The translations under genes were made by a program, and so were the position numbers. Shown here piece after piece: positions 53,354 through 62,563 of a stretch of DNA of 64,000 nt (its first letter is position 1; every line of letters begins with the position of its first letter). The stretch is from Blastococcus litoris (lineage in GTDB: Bacteria > Actinomycetota > Actinomycetes > Mycobacteriales > Geodermatophilaceae), in NCBI RefSeq assembly GCF_003075095.1, contig NZ_QCZF01000004.1, forward strand, positions 186,001 to 250,000, given 5' to 3'. The notes below the pieces were generated by a model. That model saw nothing but the letters and a program-made list of their open reading frames with translations. It had not been told where the DNA came from and did not search any database.

Positions 53354-54019
53354 ATGACCGAGGCAGTGCAGAGCGCCCCCACGAAGGCCCGGGTGGACTT
53401 CTGGTTCGACCCGCTGTGCCCCTGGGCCTGGCTGACCAGCCGCTGGGTGCTCGAGGCGGCCAAGGTCCGCGACATCGACCTGCACTGGCACGTCATGTCC
53501 CTCGCCGTCCTCAACCGCGGCCGGGACCTGCCGGAGGAGTACCAGGAGATGATGAAGCAGGCGATCGGCCCGGTCCGCGTCGCCATCGCCGCCGCCCAGC
53601 AGCACGGGAACGAGGTCCTCGGTGACCTCTACACCGCCATGGGCACCCTCCGGCACCACGAGGGCAAGGAGCTCGACGAGCTGACCGTCCCGGCTCTGGA
53701 GCGCGCCGGCCTGCCGGTGGAGCTGGCCGAGGCCGCCACCTCCACCGAGTACGACCAGGCGCTGGAGAAGAGCCACCACGAGGGCATGGACCCGGTCGGC
53801 GACGACGTCGGCACGCCGGTCATGCACATCGACGGCGTCGCCTTCTTCGGTCCGGTCATCAGCAAGGTCCCGACCGGTGAGGACGCCGGCAAGGCGTTCG
53901 ACGGCGCCGTCCTGCTCGCGAACCTCCCCGACTTCTGGGAGCTCAAGCGCACCCGGCTCTCCGGCCCCGACATGGACTCCGTCCCGGCCGACGCCCTGGA
54001 GCTCACCGGCCGCCGCTGA
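53354..54019 (+). CDS. DsbA-like mycothiol-dependent reductase (Rv2466c homologue) with CPWA active site
   Basis: A 221-residue thioredoxin-fold/DsbA-type protein. It closely follows M. tuberculosis Rv2466c, a mycothiol-dependent reductase: [58 protein letters not shown] and [10 protein letters not shown]. Rv2466c has a CPWC active site. Here the second Cys is Ala (Cys22-Pro-Trp-Ala25), so only a monothiol mechanism with mycothiol seems possible. AGAGGAG precedes the ATG. The last 17 nt overlap the opposite MFS gene. Confidence 0.88.
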   Translation: MTEAVQSAPTKARVDFWFDPLCPWAWLTSRWVLEAAKVRDIDLHWHVMSLAVLNRGRDLPEEYQEMMKQAIGPVRVAIAAAQQHGNEVLGDLYTAMGTLRHHEGKELDELTVPALERAGLPVELAEAATSTEYDQALEKSHHEGMDPVGDDVGTPVMHIDGVAFFGPVISKVPTGEDAGKAFDGAVLLANLPDFWELKRTRLSGPDMDSVPADALELTGRR

Positions 54020-55655
54020 CCTCGCCCTCGGCCCGGTCGCCCGCCGGGGGTCCCGCCTGGGGCGGGATCTCCGGCGGTTCGCCCGTGGTAGCCCCCTCGG
54101 CCAGCGCCGCCGCCTGCCCCGGCGTGACGTCGGTGGCCAGGTCCTCGTGCCTGATGTTCAGGCCGACGAGGATCACCACCGCGACGGCGACCATCATCCA
54201 GATGGCCACCGTGAACGCCTGCGACGTCCCGTACGCCTGGGCGTCCAGGGCGGCCGCCGGGCCAGGGGGACCCGAGGCGGCGAGCTGGGCCAGGCGCTCG
54301 CTGATGCCGTTCGCGAACACGGTGCCGAGGACGGCGATGCCGACGGCGCCGCCCACCTGCTGCACCGTGTTCAGCACGGCCGAGCCGACGCCGGCGTCGT
54401 TGGGATCCACCCGGCTCACCGCCGTGAGCGTGAGCGGCACGAACAGCAGCCCCATGCCGACCGCCTGGACGACGATCCACGGCAGGAGGTCGGAGGCGTA
54501 CCCGGCGTCGACGTCCATCCCGCTGTAGCCCCACATGGCGAGCACCGACAGCCCCGCGCCCGCGCCGGCGATCCACCGGGGGTCGACCCGTGAGGCGAGC
54601 GTCGAGGCGATCTGCGCGGCGACGACGATCCCGACGGTGAACGGCAGGAAGGCGATGCCGGCCTCGAGCGGGCTGTAGCCGAGCACCTGCTGCACGAACA
54701 GCGACACGAACAGGAACATCGAGAAGATCGCCGCGCCGATGACCAGCATCGCCACGAAGCTCACCGCGCGCGTCCGGTCGGCGATCACCCGCATCGGCAG
54801 GAGCGCGTGCGACGAGCGGGCCTCGATCACGAAGAAGGCCACGAGCAGGACGACCCCCGCGATGATCGGGCCGTACACCAGCGTGTCCGACCACTCCTGC
54901 GGGAGGCCCGTGTCGAGGTCGGTCTGCGCCTTCCGGTTGAACCCGTAGACGATCGCGGCGAGCCCGGTGGTCCCGGTCAGCGCGCCGGGCAGGTCCCACC
55001 TTCCGGACTGCGGAGCGGACTCCGCCAGGAAGCGCGGCGCCAGGAAGGCCGCGAGGAGACCGATCGGGACGTTGATCAGCATCGTCCAGCGCCAGGAGGC
55101 CTCGGTGAGCGCGCCGCCGAGGATGAGCCCCACGGCCGCGCCCGCGCCGGACATGGCCGCGTAGACGGCGAAGGCCCGGTTGCGCTGAGGGCCGGCCGGG
55201 AAGGTCGTGGTGATCAGCGCCAGGGCGGTCGGGGACGCCGCTGCGGCACCCGCCCCCTGCAGCGCGCGGGCCCCGAGCAGTTGCCACTGCTCCTGGGCGA
55301 CGCCCGCGAGCAGCGACCCCACGGCGAACAGCAGCACGCCCGCGAAGAAGACCTTGCGCCGGCCGATGAGGTCGCCGAGCCGGCCGCCGAGCAGCAGCAG
55401 GCCGCCGAAGGCGATCGCGTAGGCGGTGACCACCCAGGTGAGGTCGGCGTCGCTGATGGCGAGCTCGTCCTGGATGCGCGGGAGCGCGATGTTCACCACC
55501 GAACCGTCGAGCACGACCATCAACTGCACCGTGCAGATGAGGACGAGGGCGACCCACAGCGGACGTCCGCCGGGGCCGGTGGGCCTCTCGACGGTGCGCG
55601 CCGGCTGGTCGGGTGGCCGGCGCGGGCCGGGGACGGGCGGGCGATCGGTGGTCAT
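54003..55655 (-). CDS. DHA2-family MFS multidrug efflux transporter (14 helices)
   Basis: A 550-residue EmrB/QacA-like drug/H+ antiporter. It has [19 protein letters not shown] (motif D1), [15 protein letters not shown] (motif A) and [35 protein letters not shown] (motif C and the following family signature). The C-terminal tail is Pro/Gly-rich. The ATG at 55655 has GGAGGAG upstream. No regulator gene is adjacent, so control is not visible. The exported compounds cannot be predicted. Confidence 0.93.
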   Translation of the reverse strand: MTTDRPPVPGPRRPPDQPARTVERPTGPGGRPLWVALVLICTVQLMVVLDGSVVNIALPRIQDELAISDADLTWVVTAYAIAFGGLLLLGGRLGDLIGRRKVFFAGVLLFAVGSLLAGVAQEQWQLLGARALQGAGAAAASPTALALITTTFPAGPQRNRAFAVYAAMSGAGAAVGLILGGALTEASWRWTMLINVPIGLLAAFLAPRFLAESAPQSGRWDLPGALTGTTGLAAIVYGFNRKAQTDLDTGLPQEWSDTLVYGPIIAGVVLLVAFFVIEARSSHALLPMRVIADRTRAVSFVAMLVIGAAIFSMFLFVSLFVQQVLGYSPLEAGIAFLPFTVGIVVAAQIASTLASRVDPRWIAGAGAGLSVLAMWGYSGMDVDAGYASDLLPWIVVQAVGMGLLFVPLTLTAVSRVDPNDAGVGSAVLNTVQQVGGAVGIAVLGTVFANGISERLAQLAASGPPGPAAALDAQAYGTSQAFTVAIWMMVAVAVVILVGLNIRHEDLATDVTPGQAAALAEGATTGEPPEIPPQAGPPAGDRAEGEVSGGR

Positions 55656-55843
55656 GGGATCTCCTCCGGGGTGCACATGGATGCGCGGACGTGCGGGGCC
55701 CGAGCGGCGCCGGCCGGGACCTCGACCTGAGACCGCGCGGGACGCTAGTCAGGGGGACGACGCGGCGGGCCGGGCCGTGACACGTGAGAGCGGTCTCCCG
55801 GCGCGTGCTGCTGCCCCGCGGTCGGCCGGTCACGGCGGGTTCC

Positions 55844-55869
55844 CGCCGGCAGGGCCGGAGGTCCCTGCC
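55844..55869. repeat. Inverted repeat upstream of the SDR gene
   Basis: CCGGCAGGG (55844-55852) and CCCTGCCGG (55861-55869) form a perfect 9-bp inverted repeat with an 8-nt spacer, 25 nt before the SDR start. It lies in the 239-nt divergent gap between the efflux gene and the SDR gene. It may be an operator or a leader hairpin. Nothing else is recognisable in the gap. Confidence 0.45.
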
Positions 55870-55894
55870 GGGCGGGGTGCGGCATGCTGTCGCG

Positions 55895-56656
55895 GTGCCG
55901 AACCCCGTCCGCCAGCGCATCTTCATCTCCGGCGCGAGCGCCGGGCTCGGCGAGGGCATGGCCCGCCGGTTCGCCGCCATGGGCCGCGACCTGGCGCTGG
56001 CCGCCCGCCGCACCGACCGGCTGGACGCGCTCCGCGAGGAGTTGCTGGCCGCGCACCCGGGGATCCGGGTGGTCACCGGCGCCGTGGACGTCGACGACCC
56101 GGACTCCGTCGCTACCGGAATGCGCTCGCTCGCCGAGCAGCTCGGCGGCTTCGACCGGGTGATCGCGAACGCCGGCATCGGGCGGGGAGCGTCCATCGGC
56201 ACCGGTCACGCCGCCGAGAACCGCGCCATCCTGCTGACCAACGTCCTCGGCACGCACGCCCAGTGCGAGGTCGCCATGGAGCTCTTCCGCGACCAGGGCG
56301 CCGGGCACCTCGTGCTGATCAGCTCGGTGGCCAGCGTCCGCGGGATGAAGGGCAGCCGCACCGCCTACGGCGCCAGCAAGGCGGCGCTGAACTCGCTCGC
56401 GGAGGGCATCCGCTCCGACGTCCTGGGTTCGCCGATCGTGGTGTCGGCGATCCTGCCGGGCTACATCGAGACGGCGATCAACGAGGGGCGCCGCGGCCCG
56501 CTGACGGTCGGGCTGGACGAAGGCGTCCGCGCGCTGGTCGACGTCGTCGAGCGGGAGCCGGCGCGGGGCTACGTGCCGGAGTGGCCGTGGCGACCGGTCG
56601 CCGGTCTGCTGCGGGTGCTGCCCATGGGCGCCGTGCGCCGGCTCACCGGCGACTGA
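55895..56656 (+). CDS. Short-chain dehydrogenase/reductase
   Basis: A 253-residue classical SDR. It has the cofactor motif FISGASAGLGEGMA, an NADP-preferring basic AARRTDRL, NAG in VIANAGIGRG, the catalytic Ser in LISSVAS and Tyr-x3-Lys in TAYGASKAAL. The C-terminus ends in a hydrophobic segment (YVPEWPWRPVAGLLRVLP), common in acyl-lipid-associated SDRs. Substrate unknown. Confidence 0.92.
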   Translation: MPNPVRQRIFISGASAGLGEGMARRFAAMGRDLALAARRTDRLDALREELLAAHPGIRVVTGAVDVDDPDSVATGMRSLAEQLGGFDRVIANAGIGRGASIGTGHAAENRAILLTNVLGTHAQCEVAMELFRDQGAGHLVLISSVASVRGMKGSRTAYGASKAALNSLAEGIRSDVLGSPIVVSAILPGYIETAINEGRRGPLTVGLDEGVRALVDVVEREPARGYVPEWPWRPVAGLLRVLPMGAVRRLTGD

Positions 56657-56812
56657 TCACCAGCAGATCCGCATCGGGCGACCGCGGGAGCACCTCCACG
56701 TCGCGGGACGGCGAGGAGGGACGCTGCAGTGGCAGCACCGAGAACGCCACGGACCGGCCAGCCGCGCAGCGAACCAGGCGCCCTTCCAGCGGTCGACCCC
56801 CAGCACCGCCAC
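56657..56812 (-). pseudogene. Frameshifted remnant of a DUF429-like protein N-terminus
   Basis: The minus strand of this gap reads VAVLGVDRWKGAWFAARLAG in one frame, then RSVAFSVLP in the next, then PDADLLVIS, together resembling the first 50 residues of DUF429 (RNase-H-fold) proteins. Frames change at least twice, and the gene is cut where the SDR gene begins. I read it as a decayed fragment; moderate confidence, as the match is by eye. Confidence 0.4.
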
Positions 56813-56838
56813 GCCCGGAGCCTGACAGACTCGCGCCC

Positions 56839-57357
56839 GTGCGCGTCTTCATCGGTACCGACCACGCAGGCCTCGAGTTCAAGGAGCACCTGAAGCAGGC
56901 ACTCACCGACGCCGGTCACGAGCCGGTCGACTGCGGCGCGTTCGAGTACGACGCGCAGGACGACTACCCGCCCTTCTGCTTCGAGGTGGGGGAGCGGACC
57001 GTCACCGAGCCGGGATCGCTCGGCGTCGTCATCGGTGGATCCGGCAACGGCGAGCAGATCGCGGCGAACAAGGTGCCCGGCGTCCGGGCTGCCCTGGTCT
57101 GGAACACCTCGACGGCGCAGCTGGCACGCCAGCACAACGACGCGAACGTCGTGGCGGTCGGCGCCCGCCAGCACAGCCCGGAGGAGGCGACCGAGCTGGT
57201 GCTCGAGTTCCTGCGCACGCCGTTCAGCGAGGACGAGCGGCACGTCCGCCGGATCGGGCTGATCAGCGACTACGAGCGCGACCGGCACCGCCCCGCCGGT
57301 GGGCTGCCCACAGAGCCCGAGCTTCCGCTGAGGGCTCACCGGCCGCCTAGAACGTGA
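56839..57357 (+). CDS. rpiB: Ribose-5-phosphate isomerase B
   Basis: A 172-residue RpiB that interconverts ribose 5-phosphate and ribulose 5-phosphate. It has VFIGTDHAGLEFKEHL, IGGSGNGEQIAANKVPGVRAAL and HNDANVVAVGAR. As in M. tuberculosis RpiB, the E. coli active-site Cys position is filled by Ser/Gly, and Glu in NGEQIAANK acts as base. The C-terminal 15 residues extend past the core. Start GTG; the 3' end overlaps the opposite DUF2855 gene by 11 nt. Confidence 0.95.
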   Translation: MRVFIGTDHAGLEFKEHLKQALTDAGHEPVDCGAFEYDAQDDYPPFCFEVGERTVTEPGSLGVVIGGSGNGEQIAANKVPGVRAALVWNTSTAQLARQHNDANVVAVGARQHSPEEATELVLEFLRTPFSEDERHVRRIGLISDYERDRHRPAGGLPTEPELPLRAHRPPRT

Positions 57358-58429
57358 TGACGTGGCCGGTGCGGGGGTCCGCGCGGCCGGCCAGCACGTC
57401 CTGCCAGACCCGCTCCAGTTCGTCCGGCCCGGCCGAGACGACGACGTCGACCCACTGATCGGCGAGCGGGGCGAAGGCACGCCAGGCGTCGGCGAAGCGG
57501 CTGTCGAGCCCCTCGCGCCCCCACTCGCCGATGCGCTTGCGCATCTGGTCGGGGGCGAAGAACATCGCCGGCCCCGTGTCGGCGAGGGTGCCCGCGGTGG
57601 CGGCATCTTGGTGCGTCACGCCGACGACGACCTCGTGCAGCAGGGACGAGCCGAGCTGGACGCGGACCCGTGCCGTCAGGGCGGGATCGCCGGCGAGGTC
57701 TGCGTACAGCGTCGGCACATCGGGGGACAACTGGTCCAGCGCGTCGTAGGGCAGCACCGCGTCGTAGCAGCCCAGGCCCTCGGTGTAGGCGACATTGCGG
57801 GGGGACGTGAGCCCGACGACCTCCCGGCCCAGGCGGTGCAGCTCGAACGCCGTCCCGTAGGCGGTCTTGCTCGAGGCCGAGGACAGCACGATCCGCTCGG
57901 CGCCCATGGCGTCGGAGTCGTCCAGCCAGTCGGCGAGCATGAAGGACGTGAAGAACAGCGGGCGGAAGAGGACCTGGAGATCCTCCCGGTCGGCCTCGTA
58001 GGCCGGGTGGCCGGTCGTCGCGGCGTAGGCGTTGTACGGCGAGGGCAGCGTCGCCCGGTGGTCGCTCGTGTCCCGGAACCCGCGCTCGCCGACGCGGCCG
58101 GGACGGACGAGCAGGTGGCTCCCGAAAGGCAGGTACCCGTACACACGGGTGCCCTCGGCGAGCCCGTCGACCCGGGACTCCGCCACCTCCGCGAAGCCCC
58201 AGAGCGGGACGACGCCCCACCCGGGCTCGGTCGGGAAGAACTCCCAGTAGCGGAAGGAGTCGCCCAGGACGGCGTAGGTGACGTTGTTGGCCGTCAGGCC
58301 GACCCGCTGGACCCGGAGCACGGCCTCCCCGGGTGCGGGGTCCGGGACCGGCGTGGCCAGGCGGCGCGTGCGGGCGAGGTCCGAGCGGTCCACCGCGAGG
58401 GTCCAGGAGTTCCTGCCGGAGTCGCCCAT
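57347..58429 (-). CDS. DUF2855 family protein (MDR-like)
   Basis: A 360-residue protein of the DUF2855 family, distantly related to medium-chain dehydrogenases. Typical segments are GLTANNVTYAVLGDSFRYWEFFP, GVVPLWGFAEV, RVYGYLPFGSHLLVRP and RIVLSSASSKTAYGTAF, the last resembling a Rossmann dinucleotide site. The reaction is unknown. The ATG start is 13 nt upstream of the next gene's stop on the same strand side, so it may share a transcript with the DinB-like gene. Confidence 0.85.
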   Translation of the reverse strand: MGDSGRNSWTLAVDRSDLARTRRLATPVPDPAPGEAVLRVQRVGLTANNVTYAVLGDSFRYWEFFPTEPGWGVVPLWGFAEVAESRVDGLAEGTRVYGYLPFGSHLLVRPGRVGERGFRDTSDHRATLPSPYNAYAATTGHPAYEADREDLQVLFRPLFFTSFMLADWLDDSDAMGAERIVLSSASSKTAYGTAFELHRLGREVVGLTSPRNVAYTEGLGCYDAVLPYDALDQLSPDVPTLYADLAGDPALTARVRVQLGSSLLHEVVVGVTHQDAATAGTLADTGPAMFFAPDQMRKRIGEWGREGLDSRFADAWRAFAPLADQWVDVVVSAGPDELERVWQDVLAGRADPRTGHVITF

Positions 58430-58450
58430 GCGGCCGACCGTAGCGCCCGG

Positions 58451-59059
58451 TCAGAGCACCGAGAAGCCGCTCGGCAGGCCGGTCCGTCCGGTCGCGGCCA
58501 GCAGCAACGGGCCGGCGCGCCCGCCGCTGACGGCGAGCTCGGCGACCAGGGCGAGCGCCTGGGCCGCTGCGCTCGGCGGGACGTCGGCCGGGAGGTCGAG
58601 CGCGGCGCAGAGGTCGGCGGTGTGCACGACCAGCTCGAAGGTCCGCGTCGGGAGGTAGTCGGCCAGGCGCATGCCGCCGGCCACCGTGGTCAGCAGCTCG
58701 TCGCCGGTCCGTGCGCCCACCAGCGGGACCACCCGGGCGGCGATCGCTGCGACCGCGGCCGGCGGGTCGTCCCCGAGAGCCGCACCCGCCTGCCGTCCGC
58801 GTTCGGCCACGGCAGGACCTGCGGACATCGTGCTGGTGGCGCGGAAGTACCCGGCGGCCGAGTCGATCTCCGCGGACTCCGCCGGCTGGGCCAGGTAGGC
58901 CTCGACGGTCAGCAGCGAGCGGCTGGTGTGGCCGACCAGGGCTTGGATGTCCCACTCACCGAGGCCCGGCTCCGCCCACCGTTCGCCGACCAGGGCGGTC
59001 GTGCCCACGAACCACCGGGCGGCGTCGGCGAAGGCCTCGCGCGAGGCGTCCCACGTCAT
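58451..59059 (-). CDS. DinB-like/mycothiol-dependent maleylpyruvate isomerase-type protein
   Basis: A 202-residue four-helix-bundle protein. Metal-site pattern: His in GHTSRSLLTVEAYL and Glu/His in TFELVVHTADLCAAL, as in the maleylpyruvate isomerase N-terminal domain family (TIGR03083-like). Members use mycothiol or remain uncharacterised. It ends 21 nt upstream of the DUF2855 start and starts 9 nt after the acetyltransferase stop, so these three genes form one run. Confidence 0.8.
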   Translation of the reverse strand: MTWDASREAFADAARWFVGTTALVGERWAEPGLGEWDIQALVGHTSRSLLTVEAYLAQPAESAEIDSAAGYFRATSTMSAGPAVAERGRQAGAALGDDPPAAVAAIAARVVPLVGARTGDELLTTVAGGMRLADYLPTRTFELVVHTADLCAALDLPADVPPSAAAQALALVAELAVSGGRAGPLLLAATGRTGLPSGFSVL

Positions 59060-59068
59060 GCGGCGGCC

Positions 59069-60313
59069 TCAGAAGTCGTCCGGGCACCACGGGGTGACCG
59101 GCCAGCCGAACGCGGTGGAGGCGTGGGTGACCGCGCCGGGGCTGATCTCGCTCACCCTGCCGGCGGCCTGCAGCGTGGCCAGCGACGTCCCGCCCAGGTA
59201 GGCCGCGGACAGCTCCTCGATGCCGAGGGCGATGTCCGGGTCGCGGTCGGTGCGCTCGCAGAAGGCGCCGGAGGGGTGGCCCCAGACGTGCCAGCGCCCG
59301 TGGTTCCACTCGCAGAACGGGTCGCGGACGTCGAAGACCAGGTCGATGCGAGCCGGGTACCGCCGGGCGGAGAGCGCCCGGCCGACGTCGACCAGGCGGA
59401 CCCACAGTCCGTCGCGCGGAGGGCCGGTGAGGGCCCGGGCGTCGGTGACCATGGAGCGGATCGGGTCGTCGGGGTGGGCGCGCTGCAGCCGGACCGTGCT
59501 GACCAGGTCGACGGAGAGCAGCACCTGCCAGAGCGAGGCGTAGGCGGGCGTGCTGAGCCCGCGCACCTCCTCGACGGTCAGCGTCCCCTCCGGGTGCCCG
59601 GTCTCGGTCCAGCTCTCCTTCATCCGGTAGGCGGCGTACCCGGTGACCGTGCCGTCGGTCTCGGTGTGCAGGAGGTACCGGCGGGCGGTGGCGCCGTGCC
59701 GGTGCTCGGGGAGGTCGGCCATCTCCCGGTCCCACCAGCGGTCGTCGCGGGCCAGGTTGCCCGGCACGGCGCGGCGCACCACGTCGTGCACGGCGGCGGC
59801 GGCGGGGCGGTAGGCGGCCTCGTCGACGATGGAGACGCGGCCGGTGCCGAGATCGACGTCCGGGCGCAGCCGCAGCCGTGCCACCGGACCGGAGAGCGGC
59901 GCCCGGACGGTGGCGGGCGCGTAGCCGAACCGGCCGTAGATGGGGTGCTCCGACGCCCAGAGCGCCGCGACCGGCTCGCGCTCCTGCTCGTGGAGCTCGG
60001 TGAGCTGGCGCCGCATCATCGAGGTCAGGACACCCCGGCGGCGGTGGGTCGGGGCGACGGTCACCCACGTGACGCCGGCGCACGGCACCAGCGCTCCCGG
60101 CACTGTCAGCTCCCGGCTGTAGATGCCGGAGGTGGCGACCACGCGGCCGTCGTCCCAGAGGCCCAGCGACCGGTCCAGCTCGGCGACCGGTGACGGGGTG
60201 TCGACGTAGGGCCCGACCGGCGTCTCGCCGAAGGCGCCGGCCATCGTCGCGAGGAACTCGGGCCACTCCTCGGCGGTCGCGGGGCGGAGCTGGTCGTAGA
60301 TGTCGTCGGCCAC
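59069..60313 (-). CDS. Eis-like GNAT N-acetyltransferase
   Basis: A 414-residue protein of the enhanced-intracellular-survival family: tandem GNAT domains followed by an SCP2-like C-terminal domain. The acetyl-CoA loop is VTVAPTHRRRGVLTSMMRRQL, followed by ALWASEHPIYGRFGYAPAT. The protein ends in Phe with a free carboxylate, as in Eis, where the C-terminus takes part in catalysis. Eis proteins acetylate amines, including those of aminoglycosides; the native substrate here is unknown. Confidence 0.92.
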   Translation of the reverse strand: MADDIYDQLRPATAEEWPEFLATMAGAFGETPVGPYVDTPSPVAELDRSLGLWDDGRVVATSGIYSRELTVPGALVPCAGVTWVTVAPTHRRRGVLTSMMRRQLTELHEQEREPVAALWASEHPIYGRFGYAPATVRAPLSGPVARLRLRPDVDLGTGRVSIVDEAAYRPAAAAVHDVVRRAVPGNLARDDRWWDREMADLPEHRHGATARRYLLHTETDGTVTGYAAYRMKESWTETGHPEGTLTVEEVRGLSTPAYASLWQVLLSVDLVSTVRLQRAHPDDPIRSMVTDARALTGPPRDGLWVRLVDVGRALSARRYPARIDLVFDVRDPFCEWNHGRWHVWGHPSGAFCERTDRDPDIALGIEELSAAYLGGTSLATLQAAGRVSEISPGAVTHASTAFGWPVTPWCPDDF

Positions 60314-60360
60314 GGACGTTGTCTACCGGGCGGGTCCGACGGTCCGCCAACCAGTTCCGG

Positions 60361-61005
60361 TCAGCCGCGCAGGTAGGCCAGCGTGGCCATGACCCGCCGG
60401 TGCTGGTCGTCGTCCTGGGCGAGGCCGAGCTTGGCGAAGATGTGCTGGGTGTGCTTCTCGACCGCGCCGGGGGTGACGACGAGGATCCGGGCGATGGCGG
60501 CGTTCGAGTGGCCCTCGGCGATGAGGCCGAGCACCTCCCGCTCGCGCGGGGTGAGCCGCCGGACCGGGTCGTCGGCGCGGCGCCGGGCGAAGAGCTGGGC
60601 GACGACCTGCGGGTCGAGCACGGTGCCTCCTCCGACGACGTCCTCGAGCGCGGACAGGAAGGTGTCCACGTCGGCGACCCGGTCCTTGAGCAGGTAGCCG
60701 ACCCCGCCGGCGCCGTCGGCGAGCAGCTCGTCGGCGTAGGCGACCTCGACGTACTGGGAGAGGACGAGCACCGCCGTCCCCGGCACCTCCCGCCGGGCCT
60801 CGACGGCTGCGCGCAGGCCCTCGTCGGTGTGGGTGGGCGGCATCCGGACGTCGACCACGGCGACGTCCGGGCGGTGCTCGCGCACCGCCCGGACGAGCGA
60901 GGGGCCGTCGCCGACGGCGGCGACCACCTCGGTGCCGGCCTCCTCGAGGAGGCGGACCAGGCCCTCGCGGAGGAGGACCGAGTCGTCGGCGATCACGACG
61001 CGCAC
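60361..61005 (-). CDS. NarL/LuxR-family response regulator
   Basis: A 214-residue regulator. The receiver domain has DD at VVIADDSVLLREGL, the phosphorylated Asp in VAVVDVRMPP, and Lys in LLKDRV. The DNA-binding HTH is LTPREREVLGLIAEGHSNAAIARILVVTPGAVEKHTQHIFAKLGL. The GTG overlaps the kinase gene by 13 nt, forming a two-component pair. Targets are unknown. Confidence 0.95.
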   Translation of the reverse strand: MRVVIADDSVLLREGLVRLLEEAGTEVVAAVGDGPSLVRAVREHRPDVAVVDVRMPPTHTDEGLRAAVEARREVPGTAVLVLSQYVEVAYADELLADGAGGVGYLLKDRVADVDTFLSALEDVVGGGTVLDPQVVAQLFARRRADDPVRRLTPREREVLGLIAEGHSNAAIARILVVTPGAVEKHTQHIFAKLGLAQDDDQHRRVMATLAYLRG

Positions 61006-62318
61006 GGCAGCTCCGCGGTCAGCCGGGTGGGTCCGCCGCGCGGGCTGTCCACGGTCAGGACGCCGTCCACCGCCTGCAGGCGGTCGGCCAGGCCCGCGAG
61101 CCCGTGACCGGACGCGATCACCGCGCCGCCGGCGCCGTCGTCCTCGACGACGACGCGCAGCCGGTCGCCGGCGCAGCGGACCTCGACCCGGCTGGTGGTC
61201 GCGTCGCTGTGCTTGGCGATGTTGGCCAGCGCCTCGCTGACGACGAAGTAGGCGGTGTTCTCGGTGACCGGTGCCAGCCGGTCCGCGGGCAGGTCGACGG
61301 CGAGGTCGACGGGCACGGGGGAGCGGGCGGCGATCGCGGCGAGCGCTGCCGCCAGGCCGCGGTCGGCGAGCACCGGCGGGGCGATGCCACGGGAGAGGGC
61401 CCGCAGGTCCTCCAGCGTCTCGCGAGCCAGGCCGGCCGCCTCGCCGAGCGCCGCGTGGGCGGCGGCCGGGTCGCGCTCGAGCTGCCGCTGGGCGCGGGCG
61501 AGGTCCATGTTCAGCCGGACCAGCTGCTGCTGCGGCCCGTCGTGGATGTCGCGCTCCAGCCGCCGCAGCGCGACCGCCTCGGCGGCGACGGCGGCGTTGC
61601 GGCCCTCGGTGAGCCGGCCGAGCTCGGCCTGGGTCGCGGCCCGGGAGGTCAGCATCACGCGGCCCAGCTGCGCCTGGAGCAGCGCCATCCCGCGGACGGC
61701 GAAGGGCAGCAGGACGGCGAAGACGATGCCGATGGCGGTGGAGAGGGCGATCCGGGCACCGGCCGAGCTCTCGAAGCCGAGCAGCTCGAGCAGGTCCATG
61801 TTGTCCGGGTCCGTGGAGGCGTCGGGCAGCGCCCAGTCCCAGGCGCCGTAGGTGATCCCCCCGAGGGCCGCCGACCAGAACGTCACCGTGACGACGAAGG
61901 AGGCGATCGCGAGGGGGAAGCGGACCAGGCCGTGCAGTGCGTCCAGCCAGGTCTGCGGGTCGCGCAGCGGGGTGATCAGCTTCCGGACGGCGCTCCCCTC
62001 GGGCACCCGGTAGGCGGGGCTCGGGACCGGGCGGCCGAGGACGTTGGGCAGCCAGGCGCGCTCGATCGCGGCGAAGCCGCGCGCCGCGACCAGGGTGGCG
62101 GCCAGGACCGCCACGCCCACCCAGATCACGAGCAGGCCCGCACCGAGGCTGAGACCGGTCACGACGACGACGAACGCCGCGATCGCGACCGGGAAGCTGA
62201 CGAGGGTGTAGGCGGAGTCGATGCCGAGCTGGCGCACGACGCCGAGCCGGTCCGGCCGGGCCGGCGGGTCGGGCGTCTCGAAGGCCATGGTCGGCAGTAC
62301 TGCGGTGTCTGTGGTCAT
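60993..62318 (-). CDS. Sensor histidine kinase (HisKA_3/NarX-type)
   Basis: About 441 residues. The sensor part has two similar membrane segments (DSAYTLVSFPVAIAAFVVVV at about residue 30 and HGLVRFPLAIASFVVTVTF at about 130), the putative Sensor domain of actinobacterial kinases. The phospho-acceptor His is in LERDIHDGPQQQLV; the ATPase has NIAKHS and EDDGAGG, then GHGLAGLADR. It passes phosphate to the adjacent regulator. The ATG at 62318 is chosen; a second Met ten codons later is possible. Confidence 0.93.
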   Translation of the reverse strand: MTTDTAVLPTMAFETPDPPARPDRLGVVRQLGIDSAYTLVSFPVAIAAFVVVVTGLSLGAGLLVIWVGVAVLAATLVAARGFAAIERAWLPNVLGRPVPSPAYRVPEGSAVRKLITPLRDPQTWLDALHGLVRFPLAIASFVVTVTFWSAALGGITYGAWDWALPDASTDPDNMDLLELLGFESSAGARIALSTAIGIVFAVLLPFAVRGMALLQAQLGRVMLTSRAATQAELGRLTEGRNAAVAAEAVALRRLERDIHDGPQQQLVRLNMDLARAQRQLERDPAAAHAALGEAAGLARETLEDLRALSRGIAPPVLADRGLAAALAAIAARSPVPVDLAVDLPADRLAPVTENTAYFVVSEALANIAKHSDATTSRVEVRCAGDRLRVVVEDDGAGGAVIASGHGLAGLADRLQAVDGVLTVDSPRGGPTRLTAELPCAS

Positions 62319-62563
62319 GCCGTCGAGCCTGGTGCCGGACGGCGCCCGGACCCATCCCGCTGGCTGGCCGACTGGAGGTCGGGCTGGCCCGACCACGGGG
62401 AACGTGTCATCTCGGACGGAATGCTGGCGGCCGCCCCGTACGAAGTCCAGCAGCCGCGGCCCCGACCGGGTGAGGACGGGCGCACCTGCGTCCGGGGACT
62501 GCCGAACTGTCGGTGACCTGTGATGTGCTGCTCGGCACATCGACTTCCGAGGAGTGGTCACAG
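62319..62563. promoter_or_regulatory. Divergent intergenic region between kinase and sigma genes
   Basis: These 245 nt must hold promoters for the kinase-regulator pair and the sigma gene. I see no clear boxes, repeats or small coding frame in them. Confidence 0.35.
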
